Assembly (NCBI GenBank): GCA_030015575.1
Contig: JASDDO010000006.1
Span: forward strand, 105,516,045-105,580,044
Length of the DNA: 64,000 nucleotides
Source: Agapanthus africanus
Taxonomy: Eukaryota; Streptophyta; Magnoliopsida; Asparagales; Amaryllidaceae
Direction: 5' to 3'
A program made the position numbers and the translations under genes. Shown here one piece after another: positions 1 to 11,768 of the stretch; positions within the stretch are counted from its first letter, which is position 1, and every line of letters starts with the position of its first letter. The notes beneath the pieces were generated by a model. That model did not search any database. It had not been told where the DNA came from and worked only from the letters and a program-made list of their open reading frames with translations.

Positions 1-1270
1 GATTTAATAATCTGGCTATATCACGTATAACCGACTAATATTATATGTACCATCTTATCGAATCAACACTTGATTCGATAACCCTGCTATATCACATATA
101 ACCAACCGATACAAATAATCGCGACAATAGAATACAATATCACATACTCGTATTAATCTCGGTCCCGCACATATCACATATGTGCTCCTACTTCGTTTTG
201 CCTGAGACAGTAAAACTTCTATGTAGGACTCTAAAGAATCGTCAATATGCCGGCAGTAGGTGATGATCACATCAAACACCCACATGCCGTCAGCAGTACT
301 AGCTGGACGTAATGGCTACCTGGGTATTGAGCGATCAGAAGATCAACAAGCAAGCCCGCTCTAGCTCCTGTAAAGCTTGTCAGTAAAACTACCGTACAGT
401 CCGGTCTCCTTGTCTGATATGTCTCATATCAAGTCTAGGGGTGGTAAACGTTTGACCCTAATAACTCGATAAGTCATGCCGAAATGAGGCTCATAACGGG
501 TCGAGAAACTACTGATAACACTTACCACTAAATTTCTAAATCAGCCCTGGCTAGGGACTTCCCTGTTATGGCCAATCGAGCATAGCGCAACATCAACCCC
601 CAATACCGGGAGAGAAGAAACCCCTCCTATCGCTCATTGCCTCTATGTGACTCGGGACTGTACCCAAAAACCACCGTTTTGCACGTCCTCTTGAACATGG
701 TAAGGTGGAAATCAAAGCATAATGGGAATCACACAAGACTCTATGACAATCTCGGGTCTACAGGCTAACCTGTACCGGTGTCACCAGAGATCTGCTATCT
801 GACGTGAGGTATAATACCATCTAAGAGTTCTCGGCGAGTCCGTCCAGTGTACCCATTCTCCATTGAGCACCTGTATACCATCTCTGATGTCAAACACCAA
901 TGGATATGGGATCATCCCTCGCCCATCTCATGGGTCGAGAAGCCTATACGCTAGACCACTCTGGTTTATCGATTCCCCGTCTCGATACACCCACGACTAG
1001 GAACATTAAAGGATGAACTTATAGACTACCATGGCCCCACTAGTATGATCTGCATCATAATCCTGGCAGTCAAGTACACATCCTAAGAGATTTACCAACA
1101 TGTAACAATAAGACAATATCAAGAGACAAGTATACATGTTAAGATAAAGGGAAACCAGATAGCATACTGTCATGTCGAGCAAGAAAGTCCTCTATATATA
1201 TTTCCAAGCATCAACTCTAATATACATCATATGTACAATAATGGCCTCTAGGGCATACATACAACTAACA
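1..1270 (-). mobile_element. LTR-E: right-hand part of a CopB (BARE/Angela-like copia) LTR
   Basis: Minus-strand LTR running off the left edge. Read on the minus strand it begins at 1270 with TGTTAGTTGTATGTATGCCC and the GCCCTAGAGGC motif typical of BARE/Angela-type plant copia LTRs. It aligns with the solo LTR at 42879-45069 over this whole stretch. To its right the sequence is interior LTR sequence of the same family (LTR-F), so LTR-E appears inserted into LTR-F. The expected 5-bp duplication on the right would be AGCGC (1271-1275); the left copy is outside the window. Whether it is solo or the 5' LTR of a full element cannot be seen. Confidence 0.75.
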
Positions 1271-1766
1271 AGCGCAACATCAACTCCTTATACCGGGAGA
1301 GACGAAACCCCTCCTATCGCTCGCCGTCTCCATGTGATTATGAACTGTACCTAAAATCCACCTGTTTGCACGACTCTGATGAGCCATGTTAGGGAGTAAA
1401 TCAACCCACAGTGGGAACCACACAAGACACTATGACGATCTCGGGTCTACATAGTAACCTGTACAAGTGTGACCAGAGAACTGCTATCTGACGATAGGTA
1501 TGATACCATCTAGGAGTTCTCGGCGAGTCTTGTTCGGTGTACCCATTCTCTAATAAGCACATGTGTACATTCTTTGATGTCAAACACCAATGGTTGTGGG
1601 ATCAACCATTCCCCCCTTGCAGGGTCAACAAATATACACACTAGTCTACTCTGGAATATCGATACCCTTTCTCGATATTCTCTCGACTAGGAATTGTTAA
1701 AGGATCTGCTTGCAGACTACGCAAGCCCTACTAGTATGATTTGTATCTTAGTCCTGGTAGTCAAGC
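1271..1766 (-). mobile_element. LTR-F, interior segment (CopB family)
   Basis: Interior CopB LTR sequence, matching 585-1080 and the solo LTR at 42879-45069. It is broken on the left by LTR-E and on the right by CopA-1. It resumes at 11549 after the CopA-1 target duplication CAAGC (1762-1766 and 11549-11553). No coding potential is apparent. Confidence 0.7.
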
Positions 1767-3791
1767 TGTTAGGTCATGGCAGCGCCCCGGCCGTTGAAAC
1801 GCGGCCAAAATGCGGAACAAAAATTTTCTAAACCGGCACTGCCGCAACCCGATTTACGGATCGACCTTAAACCCTAAACTAGCAAACTAACTAAGAGTTA
1901 GAATCGTAATATCGAGTTGATCCGTGTCCTTCGGTCTTCATTCCAAGCTCCTAGCGGCTAATTGATGTGGTTAGGTCGCCGGTTTTCCTCCATCTCCGAT
2001 GATCCACCCGAGGGAAACAGCGCAAGCTCCAACCTCGTCGAATGAGGCAACCGACGCTCCAAAGACGCTAGCGATGGAGAGTCGAGGTGCATGGAAGTGT
2101 CACTATATTTTTCTCTCTACCCAAAGTACTCATGGAGTAACCATAGAAGATCAAGAAAGAGGTAATGAAGACTTGGCATGAACAAAAATGGCTAAGTGTA
2201 TCTTTTTTGAAAAAATGAGAGAGTGAGAGAGTGAGCTAGTGTAATGTTTCATCAACCAAAAATGAAATCATCCCTCCCCTCAAAAGTGGTCGGCCCCCCT
2301 CTCTCCCTCAATCATTTTCCAAAAGAAAAATATCATTTTCCAAAGTCAAAAAGCATTAAACAAATGCACCCATACCATGCACCATGTTATCTCGATGTTC
2401 ATGCCACCTCATTATAAAACAAATGAATTTCCTTAAAAGGAAAATCAATAATGAGGTGGCAAATCTTCAAGAAGCTATTCCGTATAAAATACGGAATACT
2501 TCCCGGTACATGTATCAAAATGCATGTACGTGTATTCGTACCAAAATACGAATAGCCGAGAGAGAAATCGAATAGTGAACAATAATACTAGAATACGTAT
2601 ATACAAATACTTATATTAATTATTAAATCAAAATTCGATTTAATAATTCGGCTTAATCCTAAGCCGCCAGCATTATCAACCGTCCGATTAAAGTCTGTGC
2701 AGCATGTGCACATATTTAATCGGACACCTGTATGCATCAACATACCTCATGTACACCATATCGCCTGAACCGTGAAAACCCTCTGTGTGGGACTCTAAAG
2801 ACTCGTCAATATGCTGGCAGTGGGTTTAACCACAAACACGTCAGCGGCACTAGCTGTACGTAATGGCTACCCAGGTATTGAGTGAAAAGGAGGCCGACGA
2901 GCAAACTCATCCTGAACCCCTACTAAGCCTGATGGTGACAATATCCGTACAGTCCGGTCTGTTCGTCTAAGAGTATCGCATATCGAGTCTAAGGGGGTGG
3001 AAAAAGTCAGACCCTAACAACGCGATATTTAGTGTCGGAATGTAACCCATCACCACCTGAGAAACTATCGATCCTGGATCGGTAATTCTCGTTCACCATG
3101 GCCATGGATTTCTGGTGATGGCCACCCATACACAATGCGACATCAACCCCCAATACTGGGAGAGACGAATCCCCGACGATCCGATCACTGCCTCCATGTG
3201 GCTTGGGACTGTACCCAACTAAAACCTGTTTGCACGACTCCTTTAAGCCGTGGTAGGGTAGTAATCAAATCACAGTGGGAAGTCACACGATACAAATGAC
3301 GATCTCAGGTTGGCAGACTAACCTGCACACATGTCACCTGGGAACTGTTATCTGACAATTGGTATAATACCAACTAGCAGGTTCCCGACGAGTCCGTCCA
3401 GTGTACTCATAACCAATGAGCACCTGTATACTATCTTAGGTGAACAAACTAACACCAATGGCTTGTGAGACCTGGCCACCGCCCCTCTTCAGGGTCTCGA
3501 TCAGCATACACTAGTCTACACTGGAGTATCGATGCCCGGTCTCGATACTCCAACGACTAGGGACATTTAAGGATGTGCTTATAGACCCCAGCTCCCACAT
3601 ATATGATCGCCATCACAATGCTGGCAGTCAAGCAAGAATCTTGTGGGCTCTATCAACATGATGATAAAGACAAACCAGATAGCATACTATCATCTCGAGT
3701 AAGACTGTTTTATCGGTATAGGTCCTCACTCATTCATCGTAATCAAAAGTCCACGACTATGATAATTTCCTTGAGTGCACTATAGCCAACA
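1767..3791 (-). repeat. CopA-1 3' LTR
   Basis: 2025 bp, TGTTAGG...AGCCAACA on the plus strand. Pairs with 9491-11548. The (GA)-rich, low-coding central part (about 2200-2580) is shared with the partner LTR. No open frame longer than about 60 codons. Confidence 0.88.
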
Positions 3792-3806
3792 ATCTCCCAC
3801 TTGCAC
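3792..3806 (-). other. Polypurine tract of CopA-1
   Basis: On the minus strand reads GTGCAAGTGGGAGAT directly before the LTR start TGTTGGC. The same tract precedes the CopA-3 3' LTR at 31301-31311. This is the expected plus-strand priming site. Confidence 0.85.
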
Positions 3807-5450
3807 TTAAGGCCAATTATTGCGATGTCGCATACTCACAGCCCCTGTGATACCGAACACCCAACTTCTCTACTAATCAGCTTCGCAAAGACCGTTTGTG
3901 AAAATGATTGCGTTCGAGAAATATCCTCAGTGAGTGGATCCGCTGCAATGTTTTTTTCTGTATCTCTCTTAATCTCAACTTCACGGAGAAAACTATCTAC
4001 CGAAATGAGCAATACCTGTCTTAGAATTTGTCTGGATATCTGATGGGACCCAGTTCATAAACGAACTCCAAATCCAGCAAAACCTCCTAGACCGTATCTC
4101 CACTGAATTTAATCAGTAACATGCGTCATGCCTTCCTCAGTATCCGCTTGGACCACCAGTCAACATACTGTTCCTCAAAGGAGGGAAAAACTATAACTCT
4201 GACAGTTACTCTGTCATCCAGGTCACCTTAGAATCCTGAAATGATAACCGTCACCTGAAGGAGGCTGCCGTTACCATATCTCAAGAACATTTACTTATGT
4301 TCATAAACTGCTTCCCAATGTTTCTCCAGAATCGGATTAATATATGCTTATTGCAGCTAGTGCAAAAACCAATATCTGCTGTGGTACTTGACATTTCATG
4401 ATTAACTCAATTGCCTAAGAAAATGATATGCTAATCACGTAGATCCCTCTCCCTTTTAGTCTGTAAGACACCTTTAGAGAGGTTGACCCTATCACCTGCA
4501 GGTAGGCCACCATGCCAGGAGTCGTCCATTTAATGTCAAAAATACCCAGATTAGGATACTTCCCAAATCTAGATCTAAAATCATAGATCTAGTAACCAAA
4601 AAAACTGATATTATATCCATATCCTATGTGGAGAAACAACTTTGTGACAACCACAGTACAACCGATCGTAGTATATGAATAACTCTTCCTATCAAGTGCA
4701 TGTCATCCCAATATCTGGACATCACTCTCTACTACCTTCTTACCAGATCCATCTCCTATTTTGATGAAGTCAAAACCTATGACTGTCACATCAAAAATAG
4801 ATGATCTATTTCCGCTATACCGCTTTACTCTATAAATAGATACAAGCTACTTGCCTACTATACTTCTGCTGCTCCCACTGACTACAACAACTCTCTGGCA
4901 GAGTCATATATACGTGCACTTCTAAAACTAGTTTAGAATGACGCTATACTCATCCTCCTGCCGGGTCTTATAGTCTAGAACAACAGCAATGGCAAGTCTG
5001 GGTAAATAAGAACCTCCCTGTCACCATCTCTGAGAAGACCGAAGTACCTATCGGGTGACTGAGGTTACCCACCAAATCTGCGGAGTGGATAATGGAACGT
5101 TGAAAAAAATTGAATCCTCAGGTTCTATTAAATATTCAGTAATCTTTTGTGGTTCTGGAATAACTTCCAGTTCTACCATACTCCTACTTTTGTTTTTCTG
5201 AAAAAGTCCATTTTGCTAAAACCGTGGCGAGTTAAGAACAATATAAATATTTATCTTCCTGATGGTAGAAAGTTATCCCTCGTCAAAGCCCGGGATACCC
5301 CACGAACAGCCATTACTAAAACGTATCTTGAGTTTATCCGGATTCTGGTTTTAAGCATCAGCCAGACAACTCCCTATATCTTAACATCGTTAAGATATAA
5401 ATTGATTCTATATAAATCTAATATAGAAACAAAAAGCACTAATTTAATTT
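3807..5450 (-). pseudogene. Copia RT/RNase H relic of CopA-1
   Basis: Decayed coding remnant. It aligns, reverse-complemented, with CopA-3 29880-31300. Near 3930-3960 the minus strand can still be read as the 'ADPLT' box that ends BARE-type RNase H. At about 5100-5200 it matches the DNA around the 'KWIFKKK' start of RT seen intact in CopB-G. Stops and indels occur in every frame and no catalytic motif can be read. Between 5451 and 6417 I recognise nothing. Confidence 0.6.
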
Positions 5451-6417
5451 GAACCGGATTCAAAATCATGCAGCTGTCTCCAGTGCATATCAACCAGATG
5501 GAAAAAGGACAATCAACATCACTCGTCTAGGAGTGCATCCATATATGAGTAACCTGAAAAAGAAGCAAGTTCTCAAAACCATTACTAGTAACTGAATACC
5601 AAACAAAAGTATCTACATCTTCGACTTCCTCGAAGAATCCTGATACTTACAACAAATAGTTCTCTACTTCATTCTTATACCTATAACTTCTCAATATCTG
5701 GACTTTGCATTTCAACGAAATACTTGTCCTGAACTGGAGAAGTCACAAGTAAACAGAATATAGTACGAGTACCAACCCCATTGTCCTAACGGATACTGGA
5801 CAACATACAATACTTTGTATAAGTCTCCTGAGTCCAATAACTCAAACTTTGTCCGTTGTAGGTTGAAAAACTGTAGTATGGTTAAGAAGGATTACACCGC
5901 TGTTGAATGCACCTTACCTAATCACCAACTGATATAGGTAAATGGCATAGACATAATATCAAAAATTAACATCTCACTTTATAAAATAAAGGTACAGATA
6001 TATCAGTTTGAAATTGGTGCATAACAACGGATATTCAAAACCAAATATTTGCCGTCCGGAAAAATCCAGATGATTTCCTCAAATATCACCAATTACTATA
6101 AATTCCGATATAATGAGGATCTAATCACCCAATTCCTAATATTTTACTCCCACTCACCATCTGTAATAAGATACACATGTGAGAAACTGATCTGGTAAAT
6201 ACATACCCTGGAGTTAGATTCCAATAGGGAAAACAATTTTCAATTAACATTGCACAGTGAAACATGAAAATGTTTCAAAAGGGGTTAACTGGTATTCCTA
6301 GTAACGCCTCTTCCGCTATCCTGATTCACGACAGTAACCATATACTTGCCTGCCCTCTCTGTAATCCCTTTATTATGTCTTTACTTATTACCTTCTGTAC
6401 ACCTCTTTTACGCTAAT

Positions 6418-7080
6418 TGGTTTTCTTCATTCCCTACCTTTCGGCACCAGCCTAAGGTTTGGAAGAAGACTATCCAATAAGAGTAATAGGTGTAATCGCA
6501 ACCTAAGAGAAGGTAAAGAGAAAAGACAACCGAATAATCCTATTCAATCTCTCCAGAACCAGAATCCATCCTCGAAAAAGTTCCTTCGAGTTCGTATGTA
6601 ACTATACGATGGATTTATCCAATGGAAGTGGATATCCGTAGTGATACGGAGTGTTCTAGAGAAAAACAAAATGGATGTAGGAGTGGCAGGGGTATACACG
6701 GTCTTTGTCATGAATGATGGTGATCGCAATTTCCTTTACCTTTATTCTAATCCCTTCATATGTCTTTACTTATTACCTTCTGTACACCACAGTTAAGCTT
6801 GTTGGTTTTCTTCCTTCCCTACCGTTCGGCACCTGCCTATGGTGTGGAGGAAGACTGTCCAATAAGCTCAATAGGTGTTCCCTCTCCTAATCCTAGGAGC
6901 CCTCAGAACCTAAGAGAAGGTAAAGAGAAAAGACAACTGAATAATCCTATTCTATCTCTCCAGAACCAGAATCCATCCTCGAATCAGATCCTTCGAGTTC
7001 GTATATAACCACACGATGGATTTATCCAATGGAAGTGGACGTTCGTAGTGATATGGGGTGTTCTAGAGAAATGCAAAGGT
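6418..7080 (-). repeat. Tandem ~0.41-kb repeat in CopA-1 body
   Basis: Two diverged direct copies. Landmarks are the GGAGTGTTCTAGAGAAA / GGGGTGTTCTAGAGAAA sites near 6650 and 7058, and two copies of the CTTACTTATTACCTTCTGTAC region near 6380 and 6770. The same pair exists in CopA-3 at 28008-28745 with about the same spacing (about 405 bp), so the duplication predates both insertions. It occupies the place where protease and integrase would lie. Confidence 0.75.
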
Positions 7081-7490
7081 GACATAGAAGTGGCAATGAT
7101 ATATGCGACACTGTGACATTCAAAAAGCCAAAATGTTTTAAGAAGGTTCGGTTAATTGGGTTCATGAGTTTTAGTCAAAAGTCGAGTAATATTCGCAGCC
7201 AGAGAGAGAGAGAAGAAACACTCAGCGTGCACTCTAACCTAGATCAGAATGGTTAATCCTTTTATCTAATCTGGATGGCTCCCACTGTTTCCTCAAATTC
7301 TCCTCCAAATCCAAAAGGAGAATTAGTCGGAATCACCCGAGGAGTAATCCTACTCATCAGTGGGAATCGGGATCCATCTATTATCGCATGATAACTTGAT
7401 GGAAGCCACTCAAGTCACCACACTCCAGAAGGTATGCGCAAGCCTGGCAAGTTTCCTGTATGTTTGAAACTCCCGATATGATTTTTACCC

Positions 7491-7710
7491 CTAGGACCCA
7501 GTGACCTTGACACGGTCAACAAATCAAAGAGTCCTAGTCAAGTTTAACCCGTCATTATCCTGGATTGCATTAAACCCACCCGTACGAGCCCTTGACACAG
7601 TCAACAAGTCCGCACGACTGTCCTAACCAATCGCATTAATATGCCACAAACAAGCACTACTTAGCTACCGCACACTACTCCTTGACACAGTCAACAAACG
7701 CAACACGAAT
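7491..7710 (-). other. Triple-hairpin cassette of CopA-1
   Basis: Three inverted repeats with cores at 7505-7523, 7590-7607 and 7680-7698. Sense cores are TTGAC-CGT-GTCAAGG, TTGAC-TGT-GTCAAGG and TTGAC-TGT-GTCAAGG. The first has an outer perfect 7-bp stem (CTAGGAC 7491-7497 with GTCCTAG 7531-7537). Function unknown; see findings. Confidence 0.75.
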
Positions 7711-8253
7711 ACTAAGCAATACTTGTAAGAAATGACGGAGGGTTACGGCTGGTTTTTGGCGAAAAACTTTTAACGTAATGAACTTGATATCGTTGAAGAA
7801 TCCAAGTGGTTTTTTAAATATATAGTGGCAAAAACTTTTGCTAAAGAGGTCACTCCCGGTGAAGGGATCTCAGCTCTTTCCCCGTCGAATGGGGTGCAGG
7901 ATATCCCAAACTGAATACCACGATGCAAATCAAAAGTAATCGACTATAGTGAAGTTATTACATTGACGCAAACTTTTACACAAGGGGTCAGTCCCGATGA
8001 ATGGATCTCGGACCTTGCCTGGTCGAATGAGGTGCAAAATATTCCAAAATGAATACCACGATGCAAAGCAAAAGAGAACGTCTGTAATGTCAGTTTTAAA
8101 AACTTGGTTCCAACAACATCATATATATAGGTTTGTTTTATCCTTGCATTGATAAGAATCTATGCAGTCCCATCAATTAATCACACTTGAAAGGAACGAA
8201 AATATAATGTACGTATATGCCATCCACATTCGCCACTGGGTCCCGTCATCACC

Positions 8254-8274
8254 CGTTAGGTTACTTAACTAACG
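8254..8274 (-). other. Conserved leader hairpin (CopA-1)
   Basis: CGTTAG...CTAACG stem within a block (8221-8285) that is strongly conserved in all five copia leaders of the window. Possibly an RNA structural signal; the role is inference. Confidence 0.6.
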
Positions 8275-9232
8275 ACAGAGCGGGGACTGGGCTAGGGCAG
8301 GTGCAAAACATATAAAACATCTACTAGTATATATAAATATATATAGAACATTCGTCCCAGGCATGATATAAGCAACATCACAGAAACATCACAGAAGCAA
8401 CACAGAATGGTGGATAATCTGGAGCCCCGGGTTTCACTTGAGCCGCAAGTGAGACCCGACGTTCCCTGTCGTGTGGATATCTTGTGCAACGAAAACCTAG
8501 ACCCCTACGAGCGCGGAAAGTTACATGCAAAACCAGAAGCGAGGCAGCCCCTTTCAGCAACATGAATGGACCACCCAGCACTTCACAGAATTCGGTAACT
8601 TAAGCACCCCTCCTGGGTCAACCTATACCACCTACGAGTGCGGCGAATAGCCCGCCAATTCTATAGTAAGGTCCCCTCCGTCCCAACGCCATGAAATGCG
8701 GACCAGTTGCCCTCTAGAATCCGGCTATTCGTGCACTCCTTGGATTAATCCTAGTACAGAAAAGAAAATAATATACAAGGGTGACATCGACCTCAGCCCG
8801 GTCGTTTCCCAAAAGAATAATATACAAACTGGCAGTGACGGCAAGCCACATGTCGGATGCTCGCCGCACAATATCAAATGTACAAATGAAATTAAAATTG
8901 TACTAACATTGCACCATTGTTATCCACCATGACGATCCAACCAACATCACAGCACAACACAAAACATCAACGCGAATGTCACGTTCGCAAACCCGTCTAA
9001 AAGAACATATAGCAGTTAGACGGGTTTACCGATCAAATGACATTCACGGTCACAGATAGAAATGTATGTACTGTTAAACGTGCACTTAAAATATCGATCG
9101 ACTAAGTTTCAAATTGGCCCCAATAGCAAAACAACACTTCACTGAAACCTGGGCCAAATCAGAATATCTTAAAAATCACAATTCCATTTAAAAAAGCAAC
9201 AGTGAAAATTTGAAGGCCTGTCGCCAATAAAT

Positions 9233-9280
9233 GGCCGCGGAACCGCCGCCAATGGGGGGTTTTTTTCGGCGGATCCGCGA
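9233..9280 (-). other. CCGCGG leader module (CopA-1)
   Basis: GGCCGCGGAACCGCCGCC followed after a G/T run by GGCGGATCCGCG. It lies about 200 nt downstream of the primer site. This copy is more diverged than those in CopA-2, CopA-3, CopB-G and ATH. Confidence 0.6.
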
Positions 9281-9477
9281 CACTTTAGAGGTATCACAAA
9301 CCCAAATTTTTTGTGTAGCCTTAAATTTTCCTGCACGGATTTTTAAGATGCCTGAAATAATTTTTTGACCACTTTGAAAATCGACAGCAAACAGAAAATG
9401 AAATCGTGATTTTTGGCAATTTCCGTCGATCGATCTTTTAAGCACGTTTAAACAAGCTAGTAAGGGGTTTAAAGGGT

Positions 9478-9490
9478 GGCTCTGATACCA
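9478..9490 (-). other. Primer binding site of CopA-1 (initiator tRNA-Met type)
   Basis: Minus strand reads TGGTATCAGAGCC immediately after the 5' LTR end, the standard complement of the 3' end of plant initiator tRNA-Met. Confidence 0.93.
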
Positions 9491-11548
9491 TGTTGGGTCA
9501 CGGCAGTGCCCCAGTCGTCGAAACGCGGCAAAAATGCGGAACAAAAATTTTCTAAACGGGCGCTAACGCAACCCAATTTACGGATCGACCTTAAAACCTA
9601 AACTAGAAAACTAACTAAGAGTTAGAATCGTTATACCGAGTTGATCCGTGTGCTTCGGTCTTCATTCCAAGCTCCTAGCGGTTCCTTGATGCGGTTTGGT
9701 AGCCGGTCTTCCGCCATCTCCGATGATCCACCTAAGGGAAACGGCGCAAGCTCCAACGTCGTCGAACGAGGCAGCCGATGCTTTAAAGTCGCTAGCGATG
9801 GAGAGTCGAGGTGTTTGGAAGTGTCACTATATTTTTCTCTCTACCCAATGTTCTCATGGAGCAACCATAGAAGATCAAGAAGGAGGTAATGAAGACTTGG
9901 CAAGAACAAAAATGGCTAAGTGTTTTTTTTTGAAAAATGAGAGAATGAGAGAGTGAGCTAGTGTAATGTTTCATCAACCAAAAATGAAATCATCCCTCCC
10001 CTCAAAAGTGGCCGACCCCCCTCTCCCCCTCAACCATTTTCAAAAGAAAATTATCATTTTCCAAAAGAAAATTATCATTTTCCAAAGTCAAAAAGCATGA
10101 AACAAATGCACCCATACCATGCACCATGCAATGTCATTGTTCATGCTACCTCACACCCTCCACCTCATTATAAAACAAATTAATTTCCTAAAAAGGAAAA
10201 TCAATAATGAGGTGGAAAATCTTCTAGAATCTATTCCATATAAAATAAGGAATACTTCCCGGTACATGTATCAAAATACATATACGCGTATTCGTACCAA
10301 AATACGAATAGCCGAGAGAGAAAACGAATAGTGAACAATAATACTAGAATATGTATATACAAATACATATATTAATTATTAAATCAAAATTTGATTTAAT
10401 AATCCGGCTTAGTCCTAAGCCGCCAGTATTATCAACCGTCTGATTAAAGTCTGTGCAGCATGTGCGCATATTTAATCGGACACCGGTATGCATCAACATA
10501 CCTCATGTACACCATATCGCCTGAACCGTGAAAACCCTCTTTGTGGGACTCTAAAGACTCGTCAATACGCTGGCAGTCGGTTTAAACACAAGCATGTCAG
10601 CGGCACTAGCTGTACGTAACGGCTACCCAGGTATTGAGCGAAAAGGAGGCCGATGAGCAAACTCATCCTGAACCCCTAATGAGCCTGATGGTGACAATAT
10701 CTGTACAGTCCGGTCTGTTCGTCTAAGAGTATCGCATATCGAGTCTAGGGTGGTGGAAAAAGTCAGACCCCTAACAACGCGATATTTAGTGTCGGCATGT
10801 AACCCATCACCACCTAAGAAACTATCGATCCTGGATCGGTAATTCTCGTTCACCATGGCCATGGATTTCTGGTGATAGCCACCCGTACATAATGCGACAT
10901 CAACCCCCAATACCGGGAGAGACGAATCCCCGACGATCCGATCACTGCCTCCCTGTGGCTTGGGACTGTACCCAACTAAAACCTGTTTGCATGACTCATT
11001 TGAGCCGTGGTAGGCTAGTAATCAAAGCACAGTGGGAACTCACACGAGACAAATGACGGTCTCAGGTTGGCAGACTAACCTGCACACATGTCACCTGGGA
11101 ACTGCTATCTGACATTATGTATAATACCAACTAGCAGGTTCCCGGCGAGTCCGTCCAGTGTACTCATAACCCAATGAGCACCTGTATACTATCTTAGGTG
11201 AACAAACTAACACCAATGGCTTGTGAGACTTGGCCGCCGCCCCTCGTCAGGGTCTCGATCAGTATACACTAGTCAACACTGGGGTATCGATACCCGGTCT
11301 CTATACTCCCACGACTAGAGACATTTAAGGATGTGCTTATAGACCCCAGCTCCCACATATATGATCGCCATCATAATGCTGGCAGTAAAGCAGGAATCCT
11401 ATAGGCTCTATTAACATGATTATAAAGAAAACCAGATAGCATACTATCATCTCGAGTAAGACAGTTTTATCGGTATAGGTCCTCACTCAATCATCATAAT
11501 CACAAGTCCGCGACTGCGATAATTGCCTTGAAGGCACTATAGCCAACA
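9491..11548 (-). repeat. CopA-1 5' LTR
   Basis: 2058 bp, TGTTGGG...AGCCAACA on the plus strand. Partner of 1767-3791, followed on the right by the target duplication CAAGC. Confidence 0.9.
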
Positions 11549-11728
11549 CAAGCAAACATCCCAAGGGCTTTATCAACATGTATACAAGATATGAAATACT
11601 GAACACATCACATGTTAAGATAAAGGTTAAACAAATAACGTATTATCATATTGAGCAAGATTGTTTCTGTACATACATATCCCTAGCATCCTATACAATA
11701 AAGGCCTCTAGGGCATACATATCCAACA
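11549..11728 (-). mobile_element. LTR-F, terminal segment (CopB family)
   Basis: Continuation of LTR-F after CopA-1. On the minus strand it starts at 11728 with TGTTGGATATGTATGCCC and GCCCTAGAGGC. Its right neighbour is not a polypurine tract but in-frame CopB-G RT coding DNA. LTR-F is therefore a separate insertion (solo LTR or 5' LTR) into CopB-G, not the 3' LTR of CopB-G. The right-hand duplication would be TGATT (11729-11733). Confidence 0.7.
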
Positions 11729-11768
11729 TGATTCCTGAGCAAGCTGGTAAATTACCTCTCTTAGAATC
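11729..11768 (-). pseudogene. CopB-G RT fragment left of T1
   Basis: Short piece of copia RT. Read on the minus strand it continues the frame of 52868 onward across a single copy of the T1 target duplication (…MKDSKRG then NLPACSGI). This matches the DSKKG..P..GI region after the RT palm in BARE-type elements. It shows that T1 landed in this codon region. Confidence 0.65.

Larger units (their letters stand above)
7221..9477 (-). other. CopA-1 5' leader (about 2.26 kb, non-coding, structured)
   Basis: Lies between the primer site and a pyrimidine tract at 7201-7220 (sense strand). Contains, in sense order, the CCGCGG module (9233-9280), a conserved hairpin (8254-8274), a pair of about 0.1-kb direct repeats (7971-8068 and 7832-7928) and a cassette of three hairpins (7491-7710). 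The same order occurs in CopA-2, CopA-3 and CopB-H. Short open frames across it are not conserved and are not supported as genes. Confidence 0.7.
1767..11548 (-). mobile_element. CopA-1: complete 9.78-kb Ty1/copia-type element with 5-bp target duplication
   Basis: Full-length LTR retrotransposon on the minus strand. LTRs are 1767-3791 and 9491-11548, each bounded by TG/CA. A primer site complementary to initiator tRNA-Met adjoins the right (5') LTR and a polypurine tract adjoins the left (3') LTR. Flanking duplications CAAGC are perfect (1762-1766, 11549-11553). The interior (5.7 kb) has a long leader, a tandem 0.4-kb repeat and an RT/RNase H relic; no gag, protease or integrase was recognised. 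The LTR pair differs at roughly one position in ten over the first 230 bp by eye, so this is an old copy. It is related to the BARE/Angela-like CopB elements by its leader but has a distinct LTR. Confidence 0.9.
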
